A DNA stretch of 64,000 nucleotides, from assembly GCA_018653485.1 (NCBI GenBank), contig JABHZE010000002.1:142395-206394 (forward strand), given 5' to 3'. Of the stretch, positions 24,805-33,500 are shown piece by piece. A program made the position numbers and the translations under genes. The DNA comes from an archaeon (GTDB taxonomy: Archaea; Nanobdellota; Nanobdellia; Pacearchaeales; GW2011-AR1). Position 1 is the first letter of the stretch. Each line of letters opens with the position of its first letter. The notes below the pieces were generated by a model that did not search any database, was not told where the DNA came from, and was given only the letters and a program-made list of their open reading frames with translations.

Positions 24805-26064
24805 TTATTTTTTCTTCCAAAATTCTAAAGCATCTCTTAGTTCAATATGTTTCTTAGAATATTCTTTTAATGAAATACCCCTCATAGTAGCATCTACAGC
24901 TTGCCTCATTGCAATTGCACCCCTAAAAGTTCCATTAGGATGTCCATGAATTCCTCCTCCTGCCTGAATCACAATATCTTTACCTAAATTTTTAATTAAA
25001 AAAGGTGCATGTCCTGGATGCAATCCTCCGGAACTTACACTTAAAACAGATTTAATTTTCCCCCAATCTTGAGCCAATCTTCTCTTAGTTGCCTTCACAT
25101 TTTTCTTTTCAATTTCTTCACTTATCTCAGAAACTTCTTCTAAACTTCCTTCTAATTTTCCAACCGCAGTTCCAATATGTAATTGATCCACCCCAATCAA
25201 ACGAGCAATATCTGCTAAAACCATCATACTCATTCCTTGTTCTTTATCTCTTGTAAATGCAGCATGCATGGCTCTATGGGCATGAATAGCCATTTTAAAA
25301 TTAGCCTCTCTTAATGTTTGTAATGCAGAAAATCCACAAGTAACAATATCAACCATAATATATTTTCCACCTTGATCTTCAACTAATTCAGCTCTCTTAA
25401 GCATCTTCTTTGTTTCAGCAGTTACATTAATCAAATAAGCTTTTTCTTCACTAGTATGAGACTTAGCCTTATCAGCAACCTCTAAACAACTAGTCAATCT
25501 TTTTTCAAATTTATTAAAAGTCTGTGAACTTAAATTTTCATCATCTTTAACAACATCACAACCACCTTTCCAAGATTCAAAAGCAAGCTCAGTATGATCT
25601 TTAGTTTTTAATCCTAATTTAGGTTTAACAATTGTCCCAACTAACGGTCTATTTTTCACTTTCATAATTTTCCTTACTCCCTCAATACCATATTTAGGCC
25701 CTTTAAATGAATCTAAAATATCTTTAGGAATTTTTATGTCTTCTAATCGAATACTTTTAACAGCTTTCATTCCAAAAATATTTCCTGCAATACTACTCAA
25801 AATATTTGGAGCATTTCCTCTTTCAAATAAATCTTGAGGATACGCAATCTTAATCATATTTTTATTAATAGAAAAAACTTTTGCAGCTAATTTATTAACA
25901 TATTTTTTTTCATGAACATCAGTCCAAGTTCCCACTGAACTTTCCAAAGCAACAGTAGCTGCAGCCTCTCGCATAGTCATTTTATTAGGCTTAACCCTAA
26001 ATAAACAAACCAAATCCTTTCTAGAAGGTTTATATTTTAAATTTACAAATTCTGCGGGTTTCAT
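24805..26064 (-). CDS. rbcL: RuBisCO large subunit, archaeal form III-like
   Basis: 419 residues. Catalytic landmarks are all present: GTIVKPKLG (K147), GGCDVVKDDE with the carbamylated Lys K173 and metal ligands D175/E176, HAHRAMHAAFTR (catalytic His 263), GKLEG (loop 6 Lys K303), SVSSGGLHPGH and QAGGGIHGHP. It should carboxylate ribulose-1,5-bisphosphate to two 3-phosphoglycerates. In archaea this serves the AMP/nucleotide salvage route with AMP phosphorylase and ribose-1,5-bisphosphate isomerase; neither is in this window, though enolase at 37122 acts downstream. The form (III-a/b/c or II/III) needs a tree. A palindromic TATA element lies 20-40 bases before the start. Confidence 0.93.
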   Translation of the reverse strand: MKPAEFVNLKYKPSRKDLVCLFRVKPNKMTMREAAATVALESSVGTWTDVHEKKYVNKLAAKVFSINKNMIKIAYPQDLFERGNAPNILSSIAGNIFGMKAVKSIRLEDIKIPKDILDSFKGPKYGIEGVRKIMKVKNRPLVGTIVKPKLGLKTKDHTELAFESWKGGCDVVKDDENLSSQTFNKFEKRLTSCLEVADKAKSHTSEEKAYLINVTAETKKMLKRAELVEDQGGKYIMVDIVTCGFSALQTLREANFKMAIHAHRAMHAAFTRDKEQGMSMMVLADIARLIGVDQLHIGTAVGKLEGSLEEVSEISEEIEKKNVKATKRRLAQDWGKIKSVLSVSSGGLHPGHAPFLIKNLGKDIVIQAGGGIHGHPNGTFRGAIAMRQAVDATMRGISLKEYSKKHIELRDALEFWKKK

Positions 26065-26083
26065 TTTAAATCCTGGTTTTGTT

Positions 26084-26103
26084 CAAACTTTTTTAAAAGT
26101 TTG
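26084..26103 (-). promoter_or_regulatory. Palindromic TATA promoter of the RuBisCO gene
   Basis: CAAACTTTTTTAAAAGTTTG is a perfect inverted repeat around a TTTTAAAA TATA core, ending 20 bases before the ATG at 26064. Its position fits a leaderless transcript. The surroundings (GTTTTGTTC on one side, AAATCCTGG then ATG) parallel the 31-bp repeat upstream of the Pop5 gene (46234-46264) and beside rnpB (29322-29352). The stem bases differ but remain complementary. Confidence 0.55.
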
Positions 26104-26159
26104 GTTTCATATATTATCACCAATTTCTAATATAATCTAGGATTCTTTGTTTTTATATC

Positions 26160-26564
26160 TTACTTTTCACCATTCAAACTAATCTTATAAAAAATAAAAC
26201 TTACAAGAATTATACAAATAAAAAAAATCAAACTTGAAAAGAAATTATTATGATAATTCATCAATTCCCCATATCGATTAGAACTAGAAAATAATCTAGA
26301 TAAAAATCCATCAAAATAAGTTCCAAAACCAAATCCAGCTAAAACAACAATAAAACTATTTATCTTAAAAAACATAATAAATAAAAACATAAGTAACAAA
26401 ACTAAAATCCCATAATGATAATGATGAAAATTCAATCCAGTAATCCCTCTTAAAAAAGACACCTCACTTAGATTAACAAAATTCATAACAAGCAACCTCC
26501 AATAAACAAATGCGAGCAATAAGGATACAGAAAACAATAATAGTCTTTTTTTCTCTACTCTCAT
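26160..26564 (-). CDS. Polytopic membrane protein with HHYHYG motif
   Basis: 134 residues with four probable membrane helices: about 9-27, 48-68, 70-90 and 108-128. A conserved-looking GLNFHHYHYGI motif opens the second helix, and FGFGTYFDGFLSRLF follows the third. His-rich FHHYHYG with a later Asp might bind a metal or haem, but I do not recognise the family. It stands alone between cysS and RuBisCO on the same strand with its own TATA-like box (ATATTTAAAC-type) about 30 nt upstream. Confidence 0.7.
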   Translation of the reverse strand: MRVEKKRLLLFSVSLLLAFVYWRLLVMNFVNLSEVSFLRGITGLNFHHYHYGILVLLLMFLFIMFFKINSFIVVLAGFGFGTYFDGFLSRLFSSSNRYGELMNYHNNFFSSLIFFICIILVSFIFYKISLNGEK

Positions 26565-26625
26565 AAAATCAAATCAGTTTATCCATATTTAAACAAGTAT
26601 ATTAATGGAAATATATTTTCAAAAA

Positions 26626-27990
26626 TTACAATTTACTAACCTTAACACCATCACTAGTATCATCTAATTGAAACCCTAAATCTTTAATCTTATCTCTCAA
26701 CTTATCAGCTTTCCCCCAATCTTTCTCCTTCCTAGCTTTCTCCCTTTCATTAATCAATTCTTTCACCTCTGCAGAAACATCAACCTTTTCTTTCTTTAAC
26801 AAATCTAAACCAAAAATCTTATCCATTTCTTTAATTGTTTTTAACTTTCCCTTAGCCTTAGTATCTCTAACTAATTTCCATAAAACCTGCAATGCTTCAG
26901 GAGTATTCAAATCATCATCCATTGTTTTTTCAAACTCTTTCAAATAACTCTTATTCGCATTTTTCGAATTTTCAGCATTTTTCGAATCTTTATTATCCTC
27001 AGATAATGAACTTATTATCCTCTTCAACCTATCCAAAGAATTCTCAGCATTTTTTAAATTATCTAATGTAAAATTAACCTGACTCCTATAATGCCCTGTT
27101 AAATAAAAATATCTTAATGCTAATGGACTAAAACCTTTTTCAATAATATCTCTAACAGTATAATAATTTCCTAAGGATTTACTCATCTTTTTACCTTCAA
27201 CCATCATCCATTCATTATGAACCCAATAGTTTACAAATTTTTCATTATTCCCAGCCTCTGATTGAGCAATTTCATTTTCATGATGTGGAAAAACTAAATC
27301 AATCCCTCCAGTATGAATATCAAAATGTTTTCCTAAATACTTACTACTCATTGCAGAACATTCAATATGCCAACCAGGACGCCCCTTACCAATTTTAACA
27401 TCCCAAAAAACATCACCATCATCTTTATCATAAAATTTCCATAATGCAAAATCCTGAGCATTTTCCTTATCATACTCATCATTATTTACTCTAACATTTT
27501 TTTTAAGATTCTCAAGTTTTACACCAGATAATTTCCCATAACTCTTAAATTTTTTAATATCAAAATAAATTCCATCTTCAGTTTTATACGCAAATCCTTT
27601 TTTTAACAAACCCTCAATCAATTTAACCATTTCATCAATATGTTCTGTAGCTTTAGGGTATTTGAATGATTTTTCAATATTTAACATTTTTTCATCTGCT
27701 AAAAAAGCCTCAGTATATTTTTCAGTAAAATCATTCAAACTTTTTTTCTCACCAATACTTCCTTTAATAGTTTTATCATCCACATCAGTAATATTAACTA
27801 TTTTTTTAACTTTAAAATTCAAATACTCAAGATATCTTTTCAAGATATCTGATGCAACAAAAGCTCTGTAATTACCTATATGCCCATAATTATAAACAGT
27901 TAAACCACAAGAATACATCTTAACCTCATTTTTCTTAATGGGTTTAAAGATTTCTTTTTTCCTAGTTAGGGTATTAAATAATTTTAACAT
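26626..27990 (-). CDS. cysS: Cysteinyl-tRNA synthetase
   Basis: 454 residues. Class I features: zinc/active-site MYSCGLTVYNYGHIGNYR (HIGH-like HIGN), VNITDVDDKTI, the CysRS-specific WHIECSAMS and IHTGGIDLVFPHHENEIAQSEA, and the KMSKSLGN loop. It attaches cysteine to tRNA-Cys. An insertion in the C-terminal helical part, DNKDSKNAENSKNANKS (about residues 330-346), belongs to the recurring NSK linker type seen also at the LysRS C-terminus. It is a single gene with its own promoter. Confidence 0.95.
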   Translation of the reverse strand: MLKLFNTLTRKKEIFKPIKKNEVKMYSCGLTVYNYGHIGNYRAFVASDILKRYLEYLNFKVKKIVNITDVDDKTIKGSIGEKKSLNDFTEKYTEAFLADEKMLNIEKSFKYPKATEHIDEMVKLIEGLLKKGFAYKTEDGIYFDIKKFKSYGKLSGVKLENLKKNVRVNNDEYDKENAQDFALWKFYDKDDGDVFWDVKIGKGRPGWHIECSAMSSKYLGKHFDIHTGGIDLVFPHHENEIAQSEAGNNEKFVNYWVHNEWMMVEGKKMSKSLGNYYTVRDIIEKGFSPLALRYFYLTGHYRSQVNFTLDNLKNAENSLDRLKRIISSLSEDNKDSKNAENSKNANKSYLKEFEKTMDDDLNTPEALQVLWKLVRDTKAKGKLKTIKEMDKIFGLDLLKKEKVDVSAEVKELINEREKARKEKDWGKADKLRDKIKDLGFQLDDTSDGVKVSKL

Positions 27991-28045
27991 ACAAACTCAT
28001 AATAATTAGAATATAAAAGATTAACTATAAGTTTCATAAAATAAT

Positions 28046-28639
28046 CTATCTTGGAAGGACAGTTAAATAAAGAGTATCCGAGGTGTAATGATCTCCATTT
28101 CTTGTACCTTGACCATATTCTACATTTACAAGATAAGGGATAGTACATGGAGGAGCATTATCAGGAATATTAAATAATACTAATTTTGGATTTTCCATAA
28201 CTTTTCCAGGCCCTAATGTAAAACTTCCACTTGAAATTAACAACCAATCATCTGCTTGAGCTTTTTTAATCTCACATTTATCCTGAATATCAAAACTAGG
28301 GTCTACTTCAATTTCATATTCAAAATTAGCATCCCCAACATCCAAATTCCTAACCGCAAAAGCAAAACCTTGTCCCTGAGTTCTTTGTTTAATTTCTATT
28401 GTTCTTGCAGAAGGATGAATAGCTAATTTTACATCAGATTTTGAAAATGTTTCACTTAATGAAGTCCGAACTCCCTTGTCTATTTCACCAATAGCACTTC
28501 CAGCAACAAAAAATATTTTCTGCACAAGAATTAATCCTACCACTAACATACTCATAGCTAAAACCAATATAACAATAGTACTCATAGATAATTCAATCGC
28601 ACCCTTTTTCGAACTAATCTTTCTTAATTTTAATACCAT
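28046..28639 (-). CDS. Pilin-like membrane-anchored protein
   Basis: 197 residues. A short basic start ends in KKGAIELSMSTIVILVLAMSMLVVGLILV, which looks like a type IV pilin/archaellin-type signal: basic residues, Gly, then a hydrophobic helix with an early Glu. The ectodomain is beta-rich with two cysteines (DKCEIKK and PPCTIPYLV) that could form a disulfide, and a repeated VEYGQG/FEYEIEV strand pattern. Peptidase processing at the Gly is inferred. It probably sits in the membrane or is a filament subunit. The small membrane gene at 28697 lies upstream on the same strand. Confidence 0.7.
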   Translation of the reverse strand: MVLKLRKISSKKGAIELSMSTIVILVLAMSMLVVGLILVQKIFFVAGSAIGEIDKGVRTSLSETFSKSDVKLAIHPSARTIEIKQRTQGQGFAFAVRNLDVGDANFEYEIEVDPSFDIQDKCEIKKAQADDWLLISSGSFTLGPGKVMENPKLVLFNIPDNAPPCTIPYLVNVEYGQGTRNGDHYTSDTLYLTVLPR

Positions 28640-28696
28640 CTTTTTCTAATCAATAAATAGAAACTATTACTTATAAATGTTTTTGAAAAACAAGAT

Positions 28697-28972
28697 TCAA
28701 AAAACCAATAAATTCATAAAAAAATCTTTAATAAAAAACTTCAACAACCAAATATTTCCAAAAACCAAATTAACCACAACAACAACACCTAATAAAATCA
28801 AAACCCATTTTAAAAAACTAAATAAATAATCAAGAAAACTTTTCCTTTTTTTAGGCTTTCCAAACACATTACCCAAAACATCATTTATATCTCCAGAAAT
28901 TTCTTTCTTAAATTTCTCTCTCTTTTCTAAATTTTTTTCTCTTTCAATATCTTCAAGATTCCTAATTACCAT
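28697..28972 (-). CDS. Small membrane protein with charged N-terminus
   Basis: 91 residues. The first 45 are highly charged (IREEKNLEKREKFKKE-like), with KPKKRKSFLDYLFSFLKW as a basic membrane-proximal segment. A strong membrane helix VLILLGVVVVVNLVFG follows, then a second hydrophobic stretch IWLLKFFIKDFFMNLLVF. No family recognised. It lies upstream of the pilin-like gene on the same strand and may be expressed with it. Confidence 0.6.
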   Translation of the reverse strand: MVIRNLEDIEREKNLEKREKFKKEISGDINDVLGNVFGKPKKRKSFLDYLFSFLKWVLILLGVVVVVNLVFGNIWLLKFFIKDFFMNLLVF

Positions 28973-29020
28973 AAGAAAGAGAAGAATAACTATGATTTAA
29001 GTTTATCTAGTGTAGAAAAA

Positions 29021-29168
29021 GATATATGGGGAAGGAGACTCAGAGAATTAAAATTCTCTGATGCTTCAATTCTCTTACTAACATCGAATTGAACCTAATC
29101 AAACTCACACAAGTATTAAATTCTCACAAGAAATATCTCATTTGCAACGAGATATATGGGGAAGGAGA
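29021..29168. repeat. 18-bp direct repeat of the tRNA-Phe 3' end (att-like)
   Basis: GATATATGGGGAAGGAGA occurs at 29021-29038 and again at 29151-29168, where it covers the 3' end of tRNA-Phe (acceptor and part of the T arm) plus its flank. The 112 bp between contain a hairpin (CAGAGAATTAAAATTCTCTG, 29042-29061) and no gene. Direct repeats of a tRNA 3' end are typical of tRNA-targeting integration sites; here they could be the remnant of a lost element or of tRNA duplication. Confidence 0.6.
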
Positions 29169-29228
29169 GAATCGAACTCTCGACACCATGATCTTCAGTC
29201 ATGTGCTCTCCCACTGAGCTACTCCCCC
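29157..29228 (-). tRNA. tRNA-Phe (GAA)
   Basis: Cloverleaf by eye: acceptor GGGGGAG/CTTCCCC (one G-U), D arm GCTC-AGTGGGA-GAGC, anticodon stem CATGA/TCATG with loop CTGAAGA (anticodon GAA), T arm GAGAG-TTCGATT-CTCTC, discriminator A at 29157. CCA is not encoded. No intron. A TATA box TTTAAATA at 29253-29260 sits about 27 nt upstream of the 5' end. Confidence 0.95.
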
Positions 29229-29321
29229 ATTAAAAATAGGTGTAATAATAGTTATTTAAACTTAATTGTTAGATGAAAATTTACAACTCTCTTTGTGATA
29301 TCGAGTCCATCTAAAATCCAG

Positions 29322-29352
29322 GTTTTGGGTCAAGCCTTTTTTAAAAGGGTTG
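29322..29352 (-). promoter_or_regulatory. 31-bp promoter-like repeat next to rnpB (copy of the Pop5 promoter)
   Basis: This 31-bp segment is identical to 46234-46264. On the minus strand it contains CCCTTTTAAAAAAGG, a palindromic TATA-like core. It begins two bases after the RNase P RNA 3' end. As at the Pop5 gene, an ATG follows 11 bases beyond it (29310), but here that frame closes after nine codons (MDSISQREL). It may be a duplicated promoter with a lost gene, or part of rnpB termination/processing. Confidence 0.6.
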
Positions 29353-29354
29353 TT

Positions 29355-29694
29355 GTGAGTAGAGAATAGGCCACCTTTTGTCAAATTTCGATGCTTCATT
29401 ATTTTATAATGAAATTGCCGAACAATTTGTATCAACATTCTACTATGCGTGAAATTTTTCACTTGCATCGACCAAGATACTCGTTTCATCAAATCTGATT
29501 CTTCTAAGCTTCCCTCAAAGGTTCATAGCTCAAAATCAGCTGTGTCGTTTCTGTAGCAGAGCTTTGCTTCGCAACAATTTGTTTTCACAAATGGTCTTTA
29601 ATATGATGGGCAGACCTTCCTCAGAAGTAATTTCCATTTATTTTGAAATTTGTTAATTTAATAACAACCCCCGAAAGTTGACTACTCTACTCAC
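29355..29694 (-). ncRNA. rnpB: RNase P RNA
   Basis: On the minus strand the two ends pair as a perfect 10-bp P1 (GTGAGTAGAG at 29694-29685 with CTCTACTCAC at 29364-29355). Downstream of P1 comes GAGGAAGGTCTGCC, matching conserved region I (GAGGAAAGUC-type, P4 5' strand). Then, in the middle, CTACAGAAACGACAC matches conserved region IV (ACAGAAA). The 3' side GTGGCCTATT before P1 fits region V. Length (340 nt) is normal. The ribozyme matures tRNA 5' ends with protein partners such as Pop5, encoded at 45938. Frames across it are not genes. Confidence 0.88.
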
Positions 29695-29774
29695 AAAAAT
29701 ACTAGAAAATCCCTACTTTTAAACTTATCTACTAAGGAGATTTAAGGAATTTTACTCTTAATTAACTACAAGAT

Positions 29775-29820
29775 TTTGATTTGTTCTCCCTCATAAATAG
29801 GGGGAGAAAAATAAAAATAA
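29775..29820 (-). repeat. Dispersed palindromic intergenic repeat, copy B (inverted)
   Basis: In inverse orientation this reads TTTTTATTTTTCTCCCCC followed by TATTTATGAGGGAGAA and CAAATCAAAAT, matching copies at 23444, 49509 and 57891. It lies in the gene-free stretch 29695-29996, which otherwise contains a candidate small RNA. Confidence 0.8.
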
Positions 29821-29836
29821 ATTAAGAAATCATCAC

Positions 29837-29936
29837 AAAAAAAGAGGCAGACATGGACGGCAACTCCATTAAAAACATTCGATAACCAAATCAGAAAAAG
29901 TCATGATTATCAAACTCCACCCTTTCATCCACCTCT
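29837..29936 (-). ncRNA. Candidate small structured RNA
   Basis: On the minus strand the segment begins AGAGGTGGATG (29936) and ends GTCTGCCTC followed by seven T (29843-29837), so its ends can pair (AGAGG/CCTCT) and a T-run could terminate transcription. Inside, GATAA and TTATC can pair. A TATA-like box (TTATAAAC, about 29961-29969) is 25-30 nt before the 5' end, though the same box serves the toxin gene on the other strand. It matches none of 5S, SRP or C/D-box consensus that I could test by eye. Confidence 0.4.
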
Positions 29937-29996
29937 AGTAATATTAATAAGATGAATTAAAGTTTATAAGGATTTGTTTGTTATGAACTATAAAAG

Positions 29997-30251
29997 ATGT
30001 ATAAAATTACAACTAGAACAAAAAGAGCTGAAAAACAATTTCATCAATTTATTAATGAAAAGATTGCTGAAAGATTAGAATTATTAAAACAAAATCCTCG
30101 AGGGAAACTTGGAGCTCACAAACTTAAAGGAAAATTAAAAGATAAATGGAGTTGTTGGTTTGGAGCAGATGTTAGAATGATTTACGAGATTGATGATAAA
30201 AATAAAGAAATAATTATAATTGCAGTTGGCTCTCATAAGCTTTATTTATAA
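29997..30251 (+). CDS. RelE/YafQ-type mRNA interferase toxin
   Basis: 84 residues of the RelE/ParE superfamily: KRAEKQFHQFINEKIAERLELLKQNPRG, then HKLKGKLKDKWSCWFGADVRMIYEIDD and the terminal strand EIIIIAVGSHKLYL. The R-x-IYEID and GSHKxxY elements are typical of toxins that cleave mRNA in the ribosome. A TATA-like box TTTATAAG lies at 29963-29970, 27 nt before the ATG. The usual upstream co-directional antitoxin is absent; a 50-residue candidate lies downstream in convergent orientation, with five bases between the stops. Confidence 0.85.
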   Translation: MYKITTRTKRAEKQFHQFINEKIAERLELLKQNPRGKLGAHKLKGKLKDKWSCWFGADVRMIYEIDDKNKEIIIIAVGSHKLYL

Positions 30252-30256
30252 AAATC

Positions 30257-30409
30257 TCAATAAGAAATTTCCTTAGTTTTTTCATTCTTTGCTTTTGCAT
30301 TACTATCTTCTTCAATAGCCTTAACCATTTCTAGATTCCTCAATATTCCTACTTCTTCTAATAATTCTTCATATTCTTTTTTTGGGATTTGTATCATTTC
30401 TTGTTCCAT
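30257..30409 (-). CDS. Putative small antitoxin, convergent with RelE
   Basis: 50 residues read on the minus strand from the ATG at 30409. It begins MEQEMIQIPKKEYEELLEEV and continues with a coiled helix GILRNLEMVKAIEEDS and a charged tail. The I-P-K-K-E-Y-E-x-L-L start is common in archaeal antitoxins paired with RelE-like toxins: a short beta strand plus acidic helix that wraps the toxin. A TATAAATA-type box about 27 nt upstream (around 30433-30440) supports independent, leaderless transcription. Tail-to-tail orientation with the toxin is unusual. Antitoxin function is inferred. Confidence 0.65.
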   Translation of the reverse strand: MEQEMIQIPKKEYEELLEEVGILRNLEMVKAIEEDSNAKAKNEKTKEISY

Positions 30410-30524
30410 TTTTATTAGAGGTATTTGATATTTATATAATTTTAGGTTGAAGAGAGCTCTCGCTAACTTTCAATCAATATAAAATTAATTTATGTATACA
30501 AAGATACAGGTAGAGAATAACTTA

Positions 30525-33500
30525 GTTTAACGACAAAAATGTGGCTTTTAGTAGTTGCGTGCTGAATTTCTCGTTTCCTTAAAACTTACACACCAACTCT
30601 ATCAACGTTATCTTCTATAACGGCCTTTGTTGTTTCGTTTTGCGGATGACTTCGTGCTTAGATGCTTTCAGCACTTATCCATATAAAGCGTAGCTGCACA
30701 ACCTGCTCATAACAATTGTTACACCAGAGGCTTCGAACCCCGGTTCCTCTCGTACTACGGGATCCTTCCACTCAAACAACGACACACCAAATAGATATCA
30801 TACAATCTGTCTCACGACGATCTTAACCCAGCTAACGATTCCTTTTAATATGTGAACTCCAGCACCCTTGGTCGCTTGTGCACGGCCAGGATAGGAAGAG
30901 CCGACAGCGGTGTAGCAAGCCTCGCCGTCAATTTGAACTATCGGGCGAGACAACCCAGTTATCCTTGGGGTACCTTTTCTATCACAATTGCGCCCCATTA
31001 AAAGGCGTCAATGGTTCGCTAGGCCCATCTTTCAATTCTGCTTTTCGTGCTGTTTGAAAAACAGTTAGACAAGCTTTTACCCTTACACTCTACTCTAGAT
31101 TTCCGACCTAGATGAGCTTGTCTTTAGGTCCCTCCGATATCTTTTCAGAGGGGTCCCGCCCCAGGCAAACTGCCCGCCTGTTGGTGTCCTCAAGAAGAGT
31201 AAGTGAATCTACAAAAAGCAAGTAGTATTACATATTGTGACATGCCGCCTCGCCGAAACTACGCGTATTCTCCTACTTATTCTATGTACCAATCATAAAT
31301 TCACAACAACAAGTTGCAGTAAAGGTCCACAAGGTCTTAGCTTCCCGTTTGGTGTCTCTGGTCTGTTCACCAGACAATAATTTCAGAAGATTCTAGTTAG
31401 GGACAGTGACAATTTCGTTAAACCATTCATGCAAGTCGCCATTCAGACGACAAGGTATTACGCTCATTTGTGTTACTCTGAATTTACAATACATAAATTC
31501 AACTCTATATGTCGCCATATAGATCGGACTATATCTTCCTACAACAAAAAATGTTGTATGTTTGGCGTGTAGTCTCTGAGGATTCTTCTTAATGTTAAGA
31601 AGTCTTTCCTGCTGATTGTCTCTCCATTTAAATTTTTAGGGTTCGTTATCATCTCACGACGATAATATCCTATTAAATTTCTACGAGATGTTCCAGCATA
31701 TAGCCAAATTTTCTATGTGTTGGTTTAATTCGATTATTAGCATTCTTTAACTCAATGATTCGTTATTCTCAAGAATCACAGATTCTTGATGATCCTAAAA
31801 ACATGATCTTATAGATCATTGTTTTTTTGATCTCTGAAGCTACATAGCGTCGCTGATTTTTACATCAGCTCCGTAAGGCAAGTAATTCACCTTAAGAGCC
31901 TCAGGAATTAGGCCCGCCGTTTGATGGACCTTAGCCGCGTTGAAACACGGTTTTAGACACCACCACTGGGCAGGTCTCACTGGTTATACAAGTCTTTTCA
32001 GATTAGCAACCAGCTATGTTTTTGATAAACAGTCGAACCATCTTTGTTACTGAGATCTATAAATGCTTCTCCATTTCTAAAAAAACAAATATAGACACCC
32101 CTTATACCGAAGCTAAAGGGCTAATGTTGCCGAATTCCCTTAACTAGATTAAACTTTCATATCTTAGCCTTCTCAGCTAGAGCATCAGTGTCGATTCTGG
32201 GTACGGCTATTCAAATTCTATTTCATAATCTTTTCACTGGCTCTTGGAATCAGTAATTTTCATTGCATAAATTCAAAAAGATCTAAGGATTACCCTCCCT
32301 AATCTTCTCTATACAAACTTTCTTTCGAAAGCACACCTATCCGAAAGCAAATTATAATGTCAAACAAATTTGAACAGTACAGGAATATTAACCTGTTGTC
32401 CATCGTAGCACTCAATTAAGGTGCAACTTAGGTGCCGACTAACCCTTGGTTAATTGTTATTGCCAAGGAAACCTTGCTCTTACGATATTTTGCAGTTCTC
32501 AGCAAAATCTGTTCCTACTCCTGCCAGGATTCTCATTCTTTCAAGCTCCACACTTTCTCTCGAAAATGCTTCTGCGCCAAAAAGACGCCTGTTTACCACA
32601 ACACTTCTTCTGAAGTGCGCCTATGGTATCGGTGTTATGTTTTAGCCCCGTCCATTTTCAGGGCCTCAAACCTCAATAGGTGAGCTGTTACGCTTTCTTT
32701 AAAGGATGACGGCTTCTATGTCTACCTCCCCACTGTCTCAGGTTTAAGACTCCTTTTGATACACTTAACATAAACTTTGGGACCTTAACCATAGTCTCCC
32801 TTGTTCGGGTCTCGGAACAGTACCTTACGCACTGCCCCTGTTTCTTATTATCAACATCTTACAGTTTCCGAGTTGGAAAGTTCGCCGTAGCAAAAGCGCT
32901 CTGCACGACCTATCCGTACTTTACACCGTAAGAGAATCACGTAATAAGACTATACGTAGGCATATTTCAACAGGAACCAGCCATTGCCAGATTAGATAGG
33001 CTTTTCACCCCTAATCGCAAGTCATCCTAGTGCATGCACACAACAATGGTTCAGGCCTCCATTTTCCTTTCGGAAAACTTCACCTTGCTCACGATTAGAT
33101 CATCTGGCTTCAGGTCTTATTCAAGAGACTAACGCATTTTCATACTCGCTTTCGCTTCGGCTTCCTTAAGTTAACCTCGCCACTTAAATAAACTCCCTGG
33201 CCCGTTTTTCAAGACGTACGTTACAACCCCCCGTAGGAGGCCGTAACCAACTGTAACTGTTAGATTTCAAGTCTTTTAACTCTCTTTTAAGAGTACTTTT
33301 CAGCTTTCCCTCGCGGTACTAGTTCACTATCGGTCTTAAGCTAATATTTAGGGTTAGCAGTTAATTCTGCTATATTCATACATCCAATCTAGGATATATT
33401 ACTCTTTTAGACATATTCATATTGAATCAGTTTACGAGACTTTCACTCTCTATGGTATTTTCTTTCCAGAAAATTTCAACTTGTCAACTTAGAACTATAG

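Noticed and set aside
29262-29492. 76-residue minus-strand frame
   Set aside because: It lies inside and just after RNase P RNA, whose conserved regions explain the sequence.
29837-29936. 5S rRNA or SRP RNA
   Set aside because: The segment is near 100 nt with paired ends but lacks the 5S loop sequences and the SRP helix 8 motif, so it is listed only as an unknown RNA.
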